A stretch of DNA of 64,000 bases, taken from NCBI GenBank assembly GCA_049973945.1, contig JBMFJH010000004.1, positions 34,804 through 98,803 of the forward strand. The letters are read 5' to 3'. The stretch comes from Acd1 sp049973945 (GTDB lineage Archaea; Thermoproteota; Thermoprotei_A; Sulfolobales; Sulfolobaceae). This document shows, piece by piece, positions 50,383 to 59,085 of this stretch (the stretch's first letter is position 1; every line of letters starts with the position of its first letter). The notes below the pieces were generated by a model. That model was not told where the DNA came from and made no database searches. It saw only the letters and a program-made list of their open reading frames with translations. The translations under genes and the position numbers were made by a program.

Positions 50383-50790
50383 CTACTCGCCCATCGCGAT
50401 TAGGTCGATGTACCTCGTCCTGGGGCCGTCGAACTCGAGGAGGATTATCCTCTGCCAAGTTCCCAAGTCCAGCCTGCCGTCCCTTATAGGCACTACCCTG
50501 GCGTTCCCGATTAGCATGCTCAGCACGTGGGCGTGGCCGTTGTTGTCTATTTGGTTGTGGTAGAAGTGTCCCTCTGGGGGAACCAGTTTCTTGGCCCACT
50601 CTAAATAGTCCTTCATAAGGCCCTCCTCGGCCTCGTTGATTATAACCGTACATGTGGTGTGCCTGCTCACGACGAAAAGTACGCCGTCATTAATCGACCC
50701 CTCGACCTCCCTCTTCACGTGATCCGTTATGTCAATGTCGTCGAACCGCGACCTCGTCCTAAACATTAATTCCTTCCTAACGACTCTCAC
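50383..50790 (-). CDS. YjbQ/UPF0047 family protein
   Basis: Predicted 135 residues from GTG 50790. FVVSRHTTCTVIINEAEEGL, the HAHVLSMLIGNARVVPIRDG stretch and LGTWQRIILLEFDGPR are the family hallmarks, with conserved histidines and a metal or phosphate site. Members have been reported with weak thiamine-phosphate synthase activity; the true role is unsettled. Divergent from the PurM-like gene by 31 bases. Confidence 0.93.
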   Translation of the reverse strand: MRVVRKELMFRTRSRFDDIDITDHVKREVEGSINDGVLFVVSRHTTCTVIINEAEEGLMKDYLEWAKKLVPPEGHFYHNQIDNNGHAHVLSMLIGNARVVPIRDGRLDLGTWQRIILLEFDGPRTRYIDLIAMGE

Positions 50791-50821
50791 TTGCTAACAC
50801 TCCCGAGGAGGTTGAAAAAGT

Positions 50822-52102
50822 TTGGATTTGGAGGGCCTAGCGAGGGTTCTAGACGAAGAGACTGCCAGAGGCTTGATAGGCACCTTATTAAGGATATACA
50901 AGGGGGACAACCCGCTCGTTCCGAGGCTCGTTGAGACAGTCATCGAGGAGGTAAGGAACTCGAGGAAGGCCGAGTCCTACCACCCCCTGTTGCGGGTCGA
51001 GAAGGTCGGGGCTAAGGCTGGGGAAAGCGGCCTGGGCTCGAGGGGTTTCGGCGACCACTTGATCCACTCTTATGTCCTGAAAATGAGTGGGGGGCTTTTC
51101 GAGGACGCCGGGATTGTCGACGACTTAGTCGTGAGCGTCGACGGGATTCACTCGAGGCTGTCGTACTTCCCCTTCTTCGCGGGCTTTCATGCGACCAGGG
51201 CCGCTTTGAGGGACGTGGCGGTGAAGGGAGCTAAGCCCCTGGGAGTCCTGGTAGATATCCACCTCGCAGACGACGCCGACCTGTCTTACCTCTTCGAGTT
51301 CGAGGCCGGGGTGCTGGCTGTGGTGAAGGCGCTCAATGTGAGGGTTCTGGCAGGCAGCACGCTGAGGATAGGGGGAGACATGGTCATAGGGGAGAGGATT
51401 TCTGGAGGAGTGGGAGCCGTGGGGAAGTTAGTGACGAGAGCCTTCCTGAGGACTAACGCCAAGAAGGGTCAGCACTTAGTGATGACCGAGGGGAGGGGAG
51501 GCGGAACCATAACAGCGACGGCCATCTTCAACGGAGTTCCCGAGGTTGCCCTGAGGACTATCACGCTCTCCGACGTGATTACTGCCGTGAGAGTGTCCGA
51601 GAGCCTCAGCGATAAGGTTACAGCCATGACGGACGTCACCAACGGCGGCATTAGGGCCGACGCCGTAGAGATCTCGTCGAGCACGGGGCTGTCAGTCGTC
51701 CTCGACACGGAGAGGTTCCTCAAGCTAATAGACCCTGTCGTCGCCAAGATGCTGGAGGCCTTAAACGTCGACCCCCTCGGCCTCTCCATTGACTCGATCC
51801 TGATGGCCACTGACAACCCAGACGACCTAATCAACGCTCTGAAGTCCTTCGGTGTGAGAAGCGACGTGGTCGGTCAACTCGAAGAGTGGAAAGGTAGCCC
51901 GTTAATCGACGTTTCTGGCAGGAGTCTGGATTACCCCTTCAGGGAGTCGGCCTATACGCCAATTAAGAAAGTAATAGGTAATTACACGCCTCTCTCGAGA
52001 CAGGAGCTGGAGGACAGGGTAGCTAAGGCCTACGAGTTGGCAATGAGGAAGTTGAAGACCGTTTTGAAAACTTTAAAAGTGGACGAGCCTCTTAAGGGGT
52101 AG
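50822..52102 (+). CDS. AIR synthase (PurM/ThiL/HypE superfamily)-related protein
   Basis: Predicted 426 residues from TTG 50822, preceded by GAGGAGG as a possible ribosome binding site. The ATP-grasping N-terminal half shows DDLVVSVDGIHSRLSYFPFFAGFHATRAALRDVAVKGAKPLG, and the C-terminal half has the glycine-rich MTEGRGGGTITATAI and TDVTNGGIRADAVE. The fold is clear, but it is neither PurM nor ThiL proper; substrate unknown. It ends 10 bases before the S13 start and may be the first gene of the ribosomal operon transcript. Confidence 0.85.
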   Translation: MDLEGLARVLDEETARGLIGTLLRIYKGDNPLVPRLVETVIEEVRNSRKAESYHPLLRVEKVGAKAGESGLGSRGFGDHLIHSYVLKMSGGLFEDAGIVDDLVVSVDGIHSRLSYFPFFAGFHATRAALRDVAVKGAKPLGVLVDIHLADDADLSYLFEFEAGVLAVVKALNVRVLAGSTLRIGGDMVIGERISGGVGAVGKLVTRAFLRTNAKKGQHLVMTEGRGGGTITATAIFNGVPEVALRTITLSDVITAVRVSESLSDKVTAMTDVTNGGIRADAVEISSSTGLSVVLDTERFLKLIDPVVAKMLEALNVDPLGLSIDSILMATDNPDDLINALKSFGVRSDVVGQLEEWKGSPLIDVSGRSLDYPFRESAYTPIKKVIGNYTPLSRQELEDRVAKAYELAMRKLKTVLKTLKVDEPLKG

Positions 52103-52112
52103 CTGGTATCGA

Positions 52113-52628
52113 ATGAGCGAGGGCTTCAGGTACATCGTTAGGCTCTTTGGGCAGGACGTTGACGGCACGGTGAAGGTAGCCTACGCCCTTGCTTCGGTGA
52201 AGGGGATAGGCTACAACACCGCTATGGCCATCCTCCACAACCTCGGGATTGACAGGAACAGGAGGTTGGGCGAGCTGAGCGAGAGCGAGCTCAAACAAAT
52301 AGAGAGTTACCTTAAGGAAAAGAACATCCCGAACGTCCCTAACTGGATGTACAACAGGAGGAAAGATTACGAGACGGGAGTCGACATGCACCTGGTGACT
52401 AACGACCTCATATTTTACGTTAGGAACGACATCGAGAGGGAGAAGAAGATAAAGAGCTGGAGAGGCGTCAGGCACTCGTTGGGGCTCAAAGTGAGGGGCC
52501 AGAGGACTAGGACGACGGGCAGGACTGGTATGACCGTGGGCGTGAGGAAGGGTAAGGGAGCGCAGCCTCAGCAGCAACAGCAGTCCCAGAAGCAGGAGTC
52601 CGGAGGAGGTAAGGAGCAGAAGAAGTAA
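52113..52628 (+). CDS. rps13: 30S ribosomal protein S13
   Basis: Predicted 171 residues with the helix-hairpin VKGIGYNTAMAIL, VPNWMYNRRKDYETG and GVRHSLGLKVRGQRTRTTGR typical of archaeal S13. The C-terminus carries an extra hydrophilic Q/G/K-rich tail of about 25 residues. First ribosomal gene of a nine-gene operon that runs to S2. Confidence 0.96.
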   Translation: MSEGFRYIVRLFGQDVDGTVKVAYALASVKGIGYNTAMAILHNLGIDRNRRLGELSESELKQIESYLKEKNIPNVPNWMYNRRKDYETGVDMHLVTNDLIFYVRNDIEREKKIKSWRGVRHSLGLKVRGQRTRTTGRTGMTVGVRKGKGAQPQQQQQSQKQESGGGKEQKK

Positions 52629-52639
52629 GGGGTGATGGG

Positions 52640-53176
52640 ATGGGAGACCCTAAGAAGCCGAGGAAGAAGTGGGAGGGCCCTAGCCACCCGTGGATCAGGG
52701 AGAGGCTGGAGAGGGAGCAGATACTCCTGGGCAAGTACGGGCTGAGGAACAAGAAGGAGCTATGGATAGCCGAGACTTACATAAGGAAGCTGAGGCACAT
52801 GGCGAGGAGCTTGCTGGCTTTACCCCCAGCTGAGAGGGCAGCACGTGAGAAAGCGCTTTTCGAGAGGATCAGAGCCTTCGGCTTCCTGGAGAAGGAGAAC
52901 ATGACTATTGACGACGTACTCGGACTGACGGTAGAGAACTACCTAGAAAGGAGGCTCCAAACTATAGTTTACAAGAAGGGCTTAGCCAGAACCATATATC
53001 AGGCGAGGCAACTAATAGTTCACGGGCACATCGCGATAGGCGGAAGGAAAGTGACCTCTCCAGGCTATATCGTGAAGAAGAGCGAGGAGGACTTGATAGA
53101 CTTTTATCCGACGTCACCCTTCAAGAGCAGGCCCCCAACCGCCCAGGGAGGTGAAGTGAGTGTCCAGCAGGCGTGA
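52640..53176 (+). CDS. rps4: 30S ribosomal protein S4
   Basis: Predicted 178 residues; the S4 RNA-binding domain reads RRLQTIVYKKGLARTIYQARQLIVHGHIAIGGRKVTSPGYIV. GGGGTGATGGG just upstream supplies the ribosome binding site. Overlaps S11 by 17 bases. Confidence 0.97.
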   Translation: MGDPKKPRKKWEGPSHPWIRERLEREQILLGKYGLRNKKELWIAETYIRKLRHMARSLLALPPAERAAREKALFERIRAFGFLEKENMTIDDVLGLTVENYLERRLQTIVYKKGLARTIYQARQLIVHGHIAIGGRKVTSPGYIVKKSEEDLIDFYPTSPFKSRPPTAQGGEVSVQQA

Positions 53177-53558
53177 AATCAGGTGGGGAGTCGCCCACAT
53201 TTACGCCTCTCAGAACAACACTATCATCACGATTACTGACCTGTCTGGTGCGGAGATCATAAGTAGGGCTAGTGGTGGCATGGTAGTTAAGGCCGACAGG
53301 GAGAAACCTTCGCCATATGCTGCGATGTTAGCCGCGAACAAAGCTGCGAGCGAAGCCTTCGACAGGGGGATAAGTGCAATTCACATAAAGGTGAGGGCTC
53401 CTGGAGGATACGGTAGCAAGACCCCTGGCCCGGGAGCCCAGCCAGCCATCAGGGCGTTGGCGAGGGCAGGCTTCATAATCGGAAGGATCGAGGACGTAAC
53501 GCCTTTACCCCACGACAGCATTAGGAGGCCTGGCGGTAGGAGAGGAAGAAGGGTCTGA
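53160..53558 (+). CDS. rps11: 30S ribosomal protein S11
   Basis: Predicted 132 residues from GTG 53160, preceded by GAGGTGA. WGVAHIYASQNNTIITITDLSGAE, the KVRAPGGYGSKTPGPGAQ segment and the basic RRPGGRRGRRV tail are diagnostic. Confidence 0.97.
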   Translation: MSSRREIRWGVAHIYASQNNTIITITDLSGAEIISRASGGMVVKADREKPSPYAAMLAANKAASEAFDRGISAIHIKVRAPGGYGSKTPGPGAQPAIRALARAGFIIGRIEDVTPLPHDSIRRPGGRRGRRV

Positions 53559-53569
53559 GGTTTTTTGCG

Positions 53570-54364
53570 ATGCCGATTTCTTCCGCTTTATCGGAAGACA
53601 ACAGGCTAGTCCTTGTAGTCGAGGGTTACCCGCTGGCTCTAGTCAACGCGATAAGGAGGTCCACGATTCTTTACACCCCAGTCATGGCCGTCGACGAGGT
53701 TTACGTTATAGAGAACAACAGCCCGCTCTACGACGAAATGCTTGCCCACAGGTTGGGGATGATCCCGTTCGACTCGGAGGAGGCCTTAACCAAATACAAG
53801 AGGCCCGAGGAGTGCGGCCCAGAGGACAGGGACTGTAGCACGAAAATTTACTTGGTTAAGAAGATAGAGCAGGGCGAACCTCCCACCTGGGTTTACACGA
53901 GCGAGATAAAGAGCGACGATCCCGCTGTTAAGCCTACCTCGGCGGAGATCCCGATAGTCCTCCTCGCCCCTGGACAAAGCGTATCTCTGGAAGCTAAGTT
54001 AAGGCTCGGTTACGGGATAGAGCACGCGAAATACATTCCCGTTAGCGTCGCCGTGGTGAGGTACTACCCTAAGGTCGAAGTAAGCGAGGACTGCGTTGAG
54101 GCCGCTGAGGTCTGTCCGAAAAAGGTCTTCAGCGTAGAGGGAGACAAGGTGAAGGTAGCCGACGAGACGTCGTGCATACTGTGTGAGGAATGCGTGAAGG
54201 CGTGCGGAGACAAGGTCAGAATTTCGGCAGTCGAGGACAAGTACATCTTTGAGATAGAGTCCACGGGCGTCCTCAGACCGAAGACTATTTTAAGAGAGGC
54301 AATTAAGAGCCTAAGGCGTAAGTTGGAGGAGTTCTCCCAGAAGGTTGAGGTGCTTAGGCAATGA
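53570..54364 (+). CDS. rpoD: DNA-directed RNA polymerase subunit D with ferredoxin-like Fe-S insertion
   Basis: Predicted 264 residues, the archaeal counterpart of the alpha/Rpb3 assembly platform that pairs with subunit L. The N-terminal dimerisation part has EGYPLALVNAIRRSTILY and HRLGMIPF. A ferredoxin-like insertion at about 170-220 holds C175, C182, C202, C205, C208 and C212, arranged as CxxxxxxCP and CxxCxxCxxxC, ready to bind a 3Fe-4S or 4Fe-4S cluster as in Sulfolobus polymerase. Overlaps L18e by four bases. Confidence 0.96.
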   Translation: MPISSALSEDNRLVLVVEGYPLALVNAIRRSTILYTPVMAVDEVYVIENNSPLYDEMLAHRLGMIPFDSEEALTKYKRPEECGPEDRDCSTKIYLVKKIEQGEPPTWVYTSEIKSDDPAVKPTSAEIPIVLLAPGQSVSLEAKLRLGYGIEHAKYIPVSVAVVRYYPKVEVSEDCVEAAEVCPKKVFSVEGDKVKVADETSCILCEECVKACGDKVRISAVEDKYIFEIESTGVLRPKTILREAIKSLRRKLEEFSQKVEVLRQ

Positions 54365-54711
54365 AGAGGACTGGTCCAACAAACGCTCTGGCCAGGAAGC
54401 TCATAAGGATACTCAGGAAGCAGAAGAGGCCCATTTGGGTCAGGGTGGCGGAAGAGCTCGAGAGGCCCGCAAGGAAAAGGGTCGTGGTTAATCTGAAGAA
54501 GATCGAGAAGTACTCCAAGCCGAACGAGGTAGTGATCGTCCCTGGTAAAGTCCTGGGTTTGGGTACCCTCTCGCACCCGGTCACCGTTTACGCTTTCGCT
54601 TTCTCCAGGTCGGCTAAAGAGAAAATAGAGAAGGCCGGGGGCTCGGCCAAGAGCCTCTTCAAGGCCGTCGAAGAATTGAAGGACTTTAAGAACGTGAGGT
54701 TGATGAAGTGA
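54361..54711 (+). CDS. rpl18e: 50S ribosomal protein L18e
   Basis: Predicted 116 residues. GPTNALARKLIRILRKQKRPIWVRVAEELERPARKRVVVNLKKIEKY and VIVPGKVLGLGTL match L18e/L15 family proteins. ATG overlaps the rpoD stop (ATGA) and its own stop overlaps the L13 start. Confidence 0.96.
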   Translation: MKRTGPTNALARKLIRILRKQKRPIWVRVAEELERPARKRVVVNLKKIEKYSKPNEVVIVPGKVLGLGTLSHPVTVYAFAFSRSAKEKIEKAGGSAKSLFKAVEELKDFKNVRLMK

Positions 54712-55208
54712 TGAGCGGGAAAGTCCAAACTAAGGGGAAAGAAACGCTCGTAGTTGACGCTTCTAACCAGATCCTGGGAAGAATGGCCAGCATGATAGTC
54801 AAGACGATGAAGGCGCTAATGAAGGAGGGCAAAGAAGTGGAGGTGCACATTGTGAATTCGGAGAAAGCTGTCGTTAGCGGTCCGAGAGACCGCGTCATTA
54901 AGGGTTACATGTTGCTCTTCACTGTTAGGACGCTTTGGAACCCCGAGAAACAGGGCATAAGGAGGCCGAGGAACCCCGCTAGGATCGTCAAGAGGACGAT
55001 AAGGGGCATGTTGCCCAAGAACGAAATTGGCAGGATGATGTACAAGTCGATTAAGGCTTACGTAGGGTACCCGGAGGAGATAAAGGCGATGGTCGAGAAG
55101 GGACAGGCCAGACTGGTGAAGTTTAATGAGGCCGACTCCTCCAGATTAAAAGGCAAGTTCACGACCGTTCTCGAAATAGCTAAGGCGATGGGGTGGAAGG
55201 GTGTCTGA
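54711..55208 (+). CDS. rpl13: 50S ribosomal protein L13
   Basis: From ATG 54711 the protein is 165 residues; a GTG directly before it is possible but overlaps further into L18e. VVDASNQILGRMASMIVKTM, IVNSEKAVVSGPRDRVIKGY and RTIRGMLPKNEIGR are diagnostic of L13. Confidence 0.96.
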   Translation: MSGKVQTKGKETLVVDASNQILGRMASMIVKTMKALMKEGKEVEVHIVNSEKAVVSGPRDRVIKGYMLLFTVRTLWNPEKQGIRRPRNPARIVKRTIRGMLPKNEIGRMMYKSIKAYVGYPEEIKAMVEKGQARLVKFNEADSSRLKGKFTTVLEIAKAMGWKGV

Positions 55209-55608
55209 GGGCGTGATCGTAACCTCGGCGAAAAGGAAGACAGCGATTGCTAGATGCTACCTGAGGCCAGGGAAAGGCAGAGTCCTGGTCAACGGCGTGC
55301 CGGTCGAGCTGATTCCAATGGAAGTGGTTAGGCTCAAGATCATGGAGCCCCTGCTCCTGGCAGGAGAGAAGATAAGGAATTCTATCGACGCTGACATCGT
55401 CGTAAAGGGTGGCGGAGTAATGGGTCAGGCCGACGCGGCTAGGATGGCTTTAGCTAAGGCCTTAGTAAAGTTCACTAACAACCAGGAGCTCAAGGAGCTA
55501 TACAAGGTGTACGACAGGTCGATGCTCGCCGGCGACAAGAGGAGGACCGAGAGCGAGAAGTGGATGAGGTACAGCGCCAGAAGGTGGAGGCAGAAGGCTT
55601 ACAGGTGA
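55201..55608 (+). CDS. rps9: 30S ribosomal protein S9
   Basis: Predicted 135 residues from GTG 55201. TSAKRKTAIARCYLRPGKGRVLVNG, VVKGGGVMGQADAARMALAKAL and the basic C-terminal tail RRWRQKAYR, which reaches the P-site tRNA, identify S9. Overlaps L13 by eight bases. Confidence 0.97.
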   Translation: MSEGVIVTSAKRKTAIARCYLRPGKGRVLVNGVPVELIPMEVVRLKIMEPLLLAGEKIRNSIDADIVVKGGGVMGQADAARMALAKALVKFTNNQELKELYKVYDRSMLAGDKRRTESEKWMRYSARRWRQKAYR

Positions 55609-55614
55609 TGGAGA

Positions 55615-55815
55615 ATGCTCATACCTGTTAGGTGCTTCACCTGCGGTGCCCCGCTAGCCGACAAGTGGGAGAAGTTCAAGAAGAGAGTCGAGGCGGGCGA
55701 GGATCCTGGAAAAGTGCTGGACGACCTAGGAGTAAGGAGGTACTGTTGCAGGAGGATGTTGCTCTCCCACGTAGACATTATATATCAAGTCATGCCTTAT
55801 ACGAGACCAGTTTGA
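55615..55815 (+). CDS. rpoN: DNA-directed RNA polymerase subunit N
   Basis: Predicted 66 residues. The zinc site is formed by CFTCG near the N-terminus and the adjacent pair RYCCRRMLLSHVD, as in Rpb10. Preceded by the ribosome binding site GGTGATGG. Confidence 0.98.
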   Translation: MLIPVRCFTCGAPLADKWEKFKKRVEAGEDPGKVLDDLGVRRYCCRRMLLSHVDIIYQVMPYTRPV

Positions 55816-55826
55816 GGTGACGTTGA

Positions 55827-56507
55827 ATGGCTGAAGAGGCGGAGAGAGGGTCGCAGCTGAGCGAGCAAGAGAGGCAGGAGATGCAGAGAACAGAGAAGGG
55901 CCAGCTTATCGAGCTACTGGTTCCCTTGGACACATACCTTTCCTCTGGAGTACACATCGGCACACATACCTGTACTGCGTACATGAGGAAGTTCATTTAC
56001 AGGGTAAGGCCGGAAGGGCTGTACGTCCTCGACGTGAGGAAGATCGACGAGAGGCTCAGGGTGGCCGCGAAGTTCCTGGCCAGGTTCCAGCCCGAGAAGA
56101 TCCTGGCGGTGGCGGCCAGGCCTTACGCTTACACTCCAGTTCAGAAGTTCGCCGAGGTCGTGAGGGCTAAGGCAATAGTCGGAAGGTTCCCACCAGGAAC
56201 GCTCACGAACCCGACGTTCTCGAGCTATATTGAGCCCGATGTAGTCGTCATTTCCGATCCTAGAACTGACGTACAGGCCGTTAAGGAGGCCGCAAAGGTA
56301 GGGATTCCAGTGGTCGCTTTCGCGGATACGGACGCGATGTTACAATACGTTGATCTCGTGATTCCGGCCAACAACAAGGGCAGGAAGTCCCTGGCCTTGC
56401 TTTACTGGATCCTGGCCAGGCAAGTGCTGAGAGAGAGGAGGGAAATACCCCCAGACGGCGACATACCAGTTACTGTAGACCAGTTCGAGGCGAAGGTGAC
56501 GAGTTGA
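55827..56507 (+). CDS. rps2: 30S ribosomal protein S2
   Basis: Predicted 226 residues with YLSSGVHIGTHTCTAYMRKFIYRVRPEGLYVLDVRKIDERL, FPPGTLTNPTF and VAFADTDAMLQYVDLVIPANNKGRKSLALLYWIL, all typical of archaeal S2/SA. GAGGTGA precedes the ATG. Start region carries an acidic extension of about 25 residues. Confidence 0.97.
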   Translation: MAEEAERGSQLSEQERQEMQRTEKGQLIELLVPLDTYLSSGVHIGTHTCTAYMRKFIYRVRPEGLYVLDVRKIDERLRVAAKFLARFQPEKILAVAARPYAYTPVQKFAEVVRAKAIVGRFPPGTLTNPTFSSYIEPDVVVISDPRTDVQAVKEAAKVGIPVVAFADTDAMLQYVDLVIPANNKGRKSLALLYWILARQVLRERREIPPDGDIPVTVDQFEAKVTS

Positions 56508-57358
56508 GGAGGTTTCCCGCAGTAGCGGGGTCTTTTTACGAGGCTAACCCTGACAAGCTCAAAAAGAGGATAGAGTGGTCGTTCCTTCACCCCGTCGGCC
56601 CGGGGAAGATCCCCCAGGTGCCTTCGTCTAAATCAAGGAGGAGCAACCTCTTTTTCATCGTCCCCCACGCGGGCTACATTTACAGCGGACCTGTGGCGGC
56701 CCACAGCTACTACTACCTTGGGAGTGAGGGGAAGCCCGACGTAGTCTTCATCATGGGCCCGAACCACACGGGTTTGGGATCCTTTGCCTCGGTTTGGCCA
56801 GAGGGTTACTGGGAGACGCCCTTAGGAGCCGTCGAGGTCGACTCGGATCTCGTAAAAGAACTGATAAAGGAGTCCAAGGTCGTCGACGCGGACGAGACGG
56901 CCCACATGTACGAGCATTCCGTAGAGGTACAAATACCGTTCCTCCAGTACTTGTTCGGGAACGATTTCAAGATAGTACCCATTGTAATCCTCATGCAAGA
57001 GATCGAAATAATGCAGAGGATAGCCGACGCAATAGAGAAAATAATGAGGGAACACGAGGGAACCGACGCAGTGGTCTTGGCGAGTAGCGACCTAAACCAC
57101 TACGAGCCCTACGACGTTAACAACAGGAAGGACGAACTGGCGATCAAGGAGATCGAGGAGCTCGACTACGAGGGGCTGTACAAGGTGGTAAACGAGATGA
57201 ACGTCACGGCCTGCGGTTACGGCCCTATTATGGGAGTTCTAATGCTGGCGAGGAAGTTCAACAAGAAGCCCTACGTCCTCAAGCACGCAAACTCCGGCGA
57301 CACCTCGGGAACTAAGGACTCCGTCGTGGGGTACCTCTCAGTGAGGTTCGGTGACTGA
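56504..57358 (+). CDS. MEMO1 family protein
   Basis: Predicted 284 residues from TTG 56504 with GGTGA a few bases upstream. RRFPAVAGSFYEANPDKL, IVPHAGYIYSGPVAAHSY, MGPNHTGLG, YEHSVEVQIPFLQYLF and LASSDLNHYEPYD define the Memo fold, related to extradiol dioxygenases; in prokaryotes the function is unresolved. The gene is classically next to rps2 in archaea. Confidence 0.94.
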   Translation: MRRFPAVAGSFYEANPDKLKKRIEWSFLHPVGPGKIPQVPSSKSRRSNLFFIVPHAGYIYSGPVAAHSYYYLGSEGKPDVVFIMGPNHTGLGSFASVWPEGYWETPLGAVEVDSDLVKELIKESKVVDADETAHMYEHSVEVQIPFLQYLFGNDFKIVPIVILMQEIEIMQRIADAIEKIMREHEGTDAVVLASSDLNHYEPYDVNNRKDELAIKEIEELDYEGLYKVVNEMNVTACGYGPIMGVLMLARKFNKKPYVLKHANSGDTSGTKDSVVGYLSVRFGD

Positions 57359-58043
57359 GGCCCCCGTCCTGCTTCTTGGTGTTCCGATTAAGGAAGTCAG
57401 GAACCCGCACGTAATTGCGATCGCCGATTTCCAAGGGGAGAGGGTGAAGTATTCCTTCGGTTTTCACGACCTCTTCAAGGAGGCTACGGGCTTCAAGTGC
57501 GGGAACGACGAAGTCGAACTCCCCAGAATGCCCAACGTGTCCGCTTATGTAGTGTTGAGCGAGACCTACGTGAGGAGGGCGGTCAAGAAGTGCGAGCTTC
57601 CGCTCGAGCAGGACGAGATGGACGACGTGCTTAGGGAAATTGACGAGGTCCTTTTCGGCGCTCCACTAGTAGGGGCTATGAGGAGGGCTTACCGTAAGAG
57701 AAGCGCCGTCATATTCAGGGAGGGCGAAAGGGAAGTCGAGATCGGTTTGCCAGTAGTCAAGGCGAGGTTCGTCGCGGAGCACTACCTCCCCGACAGGATA
57801 AGGTACGTCGACGACTCGGTAGTCCATTTAGCCGGTTACCTGCCGATAGAGTTCTTCGACTCGAATGACTGGAACTTGTTGAAAGTGAACGACTTAATTT
57901 GGGAGCTGGTCTACGGGGTTAAGTCGCCTCCGAGGAAGGACTGGATATTAATATGGGACAACGACAGAGTCACAACGATAGAGCTTGTCGACGTCCTCAA
58001 GGAAGCTGGAGCACCTGGAGATCACGCTATACGAGAGGGTTGA
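57351..58043 (+). CDS. Protein of unknown function in the isoprenoid gene neighbourhood
   Basis: Predicted 230 residues from GTG 57351. It has no P-loop, GHMP-kinase or membrane signature; segments include VLLLGVPIKEVRNPHVIAIADFQGERV, LSETYVRRAVKKCELPLEQDEMDDVL and AEHYLPDRIRYVDDSVVHLAGYLPIEFFD. Euryarchaeal operons often have mevalonate kinase at this position before IPP isomerase, but this protein does not look like it. It overlaps Memo by eight bases and fni by 59 bases. Family not recognised. Confidence 0.7.
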   Translation: MTEAPVLLLGVPIKEVRNPHVIAIADFQGERVKYSFGFHDLFKEATGFKCGNDEVELPRMPNVSAYVVLSETYVRRAVKKCELPLEQDEMDDVLREIDEVLFGAPLVGAMRRAYRKRSAVIFREGEREVEIGLPVVKARFVAEHYLPDRIRYVDDSVVHLAGYLPIEFFDSNDWNLLKVNDLIWELVYGVKSPPRKDWILIWDNDRVTTIELVDVLKEAGAPGDHAIREG

Positions 58044-59085
58044 GGGTTACACAACTACCCTCCTCGATGATGTTACCTTAGTTCACCAAGCCCTCCCAGG
58101 GTTCGACTTCTCCGAGGTTGACCTGTCAACGAAGCTGTTCGGAAAGGACGTCAATGCTCCCATCGTAATCTCAGGCATGACGGGCGGTTCGCCCGAGCTC
58201 CTGAACGTCAACAGGAAAATAGCCGAACTGGCCCAGAAGTTCAGGGTGGCGGTAGGAGTCGGGAGCCAGAGGGCTGGGATAGAGAGGCCGGAAACGAGGG
58301 AGAGCTTTTCGATCGTGAGAGAGGTCGCTAAGGACGTGCCAGTGATCGGAAACATCGGCGCCCCGCAGTTGGCGAAGGGCTACGGGATCAGGGAGATCAG
58401 CGAGGCCGTCCAAATGATAGAGGCAGACGCCATCGCAATCCACTTCAATCCGGCCCAAGAGCTCTTCCAGCCCGAGGGGGAACCCCACTACTCCGTAAGC
58501 ATCCTGGACAAGTTGGCAGACGTCAGCGACGACTTGGGAGTCCCCGTCATCTTGAAGGAGACCGGTTGTGGGTTCTCGAGGGAGTTCGCTAGGCTCGCCA
58601 AAGAGAGGGGCTTCAGGCACTTCGACGTTCAGGGGGCCGGAGGAACTAGCTGGGTCGCTGTGGAGATGTTCAGGGGGATTAGGAGGAACAACTGGAAGGC
58701 GCCCTCGGCGAGGGTCTTCGCGGGGTGGGGGATCCCCACTGCCGCCTCGATAGTCGAGGTGAGGTACGAAGTTCCGGACGGCTTCGTGATCGGGAGCGGA
58801 GGCATAAGGAACGGTCTAGACGCCGCTAAGGCGATCGCCCTAGGGGCCGACGCGGTGGGCTTGGCTCTCCCCGTCCTTAAGGCCGTCATGGAGGGGAGAG
58901 GGGAGGAGTTCTTCACCAGGTTGATTTTCGAGCTGAAGTCGGCATCCTTTTTAGCAGGAGCTAGGGACGTGGCCTCGCTTAAGAGGGCCCCAATCGTGAT
59001 CAGGGGCGAGCTCCTTAACTGGCTTTCACAGAGGGGCATAGATTTATCAACGTATTTCAATAGGAAGACTGCGGCTCATGCCTGA
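57985..59085 (+). CDS. fni: Type 2 isopentenyl-diphosphate delta-isomerase (FMN-dependent)
   Basis: Predicted 366 residues from TTG 57985, which gives the family-typical RKLEHLEI N-terminus. VISGMTGGSPELLNVNRKIAELAQKF, GVGSQRAGIE, GNIGAPQLAKGYG, HFNPAQELFQPEGE, VILKETGCGFS and IGSGGIRNGLDAAKAIALGADAVGLALP are FMN- and substrate-binding segments. It converts IPP to DMAPP for archaeal lipid synthesis and leads directly into the prenyl synthase gene (eight-base overlap). Confidence 0.96.
   Translation: MSTSSRKLEHLEITLYERVEGYTTTLLDDVTLVHQALPGFDFSEVDLSTKLFGKDVNAPIVISGMTGGSPELLNVNRKIAELAQKFRVAVGVGSQRAGIERPETRESFSIVREVAKDVPVIGNIGAPQLAKGYGIREISEAVQMIEADAIAIHFNPAQELFQPEGEPHYSVSILDKLADVSDDLGVPVILKETGCGFSREFARLAKERGFRHFDVQGAGGTSWVAVEMFRGIRRNNWKAPSARVFAGWGIPTAASIVEVRYEVPDGFVIGSGGIRNGLDAAKAIALGADAVGLALPVLKAVMEGRGEEFFTRLIFELKSASFLAGARDVASLKRAPIVIRGELLNWLSQRGIDLSTYFNRKTAAHA

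Noticed and set aside
57351..58043. Mevalonate kinase
   Set aside because: Position suggests it, but no GHMP glycine-rich motif or kinase fold signature is visible in the protein.
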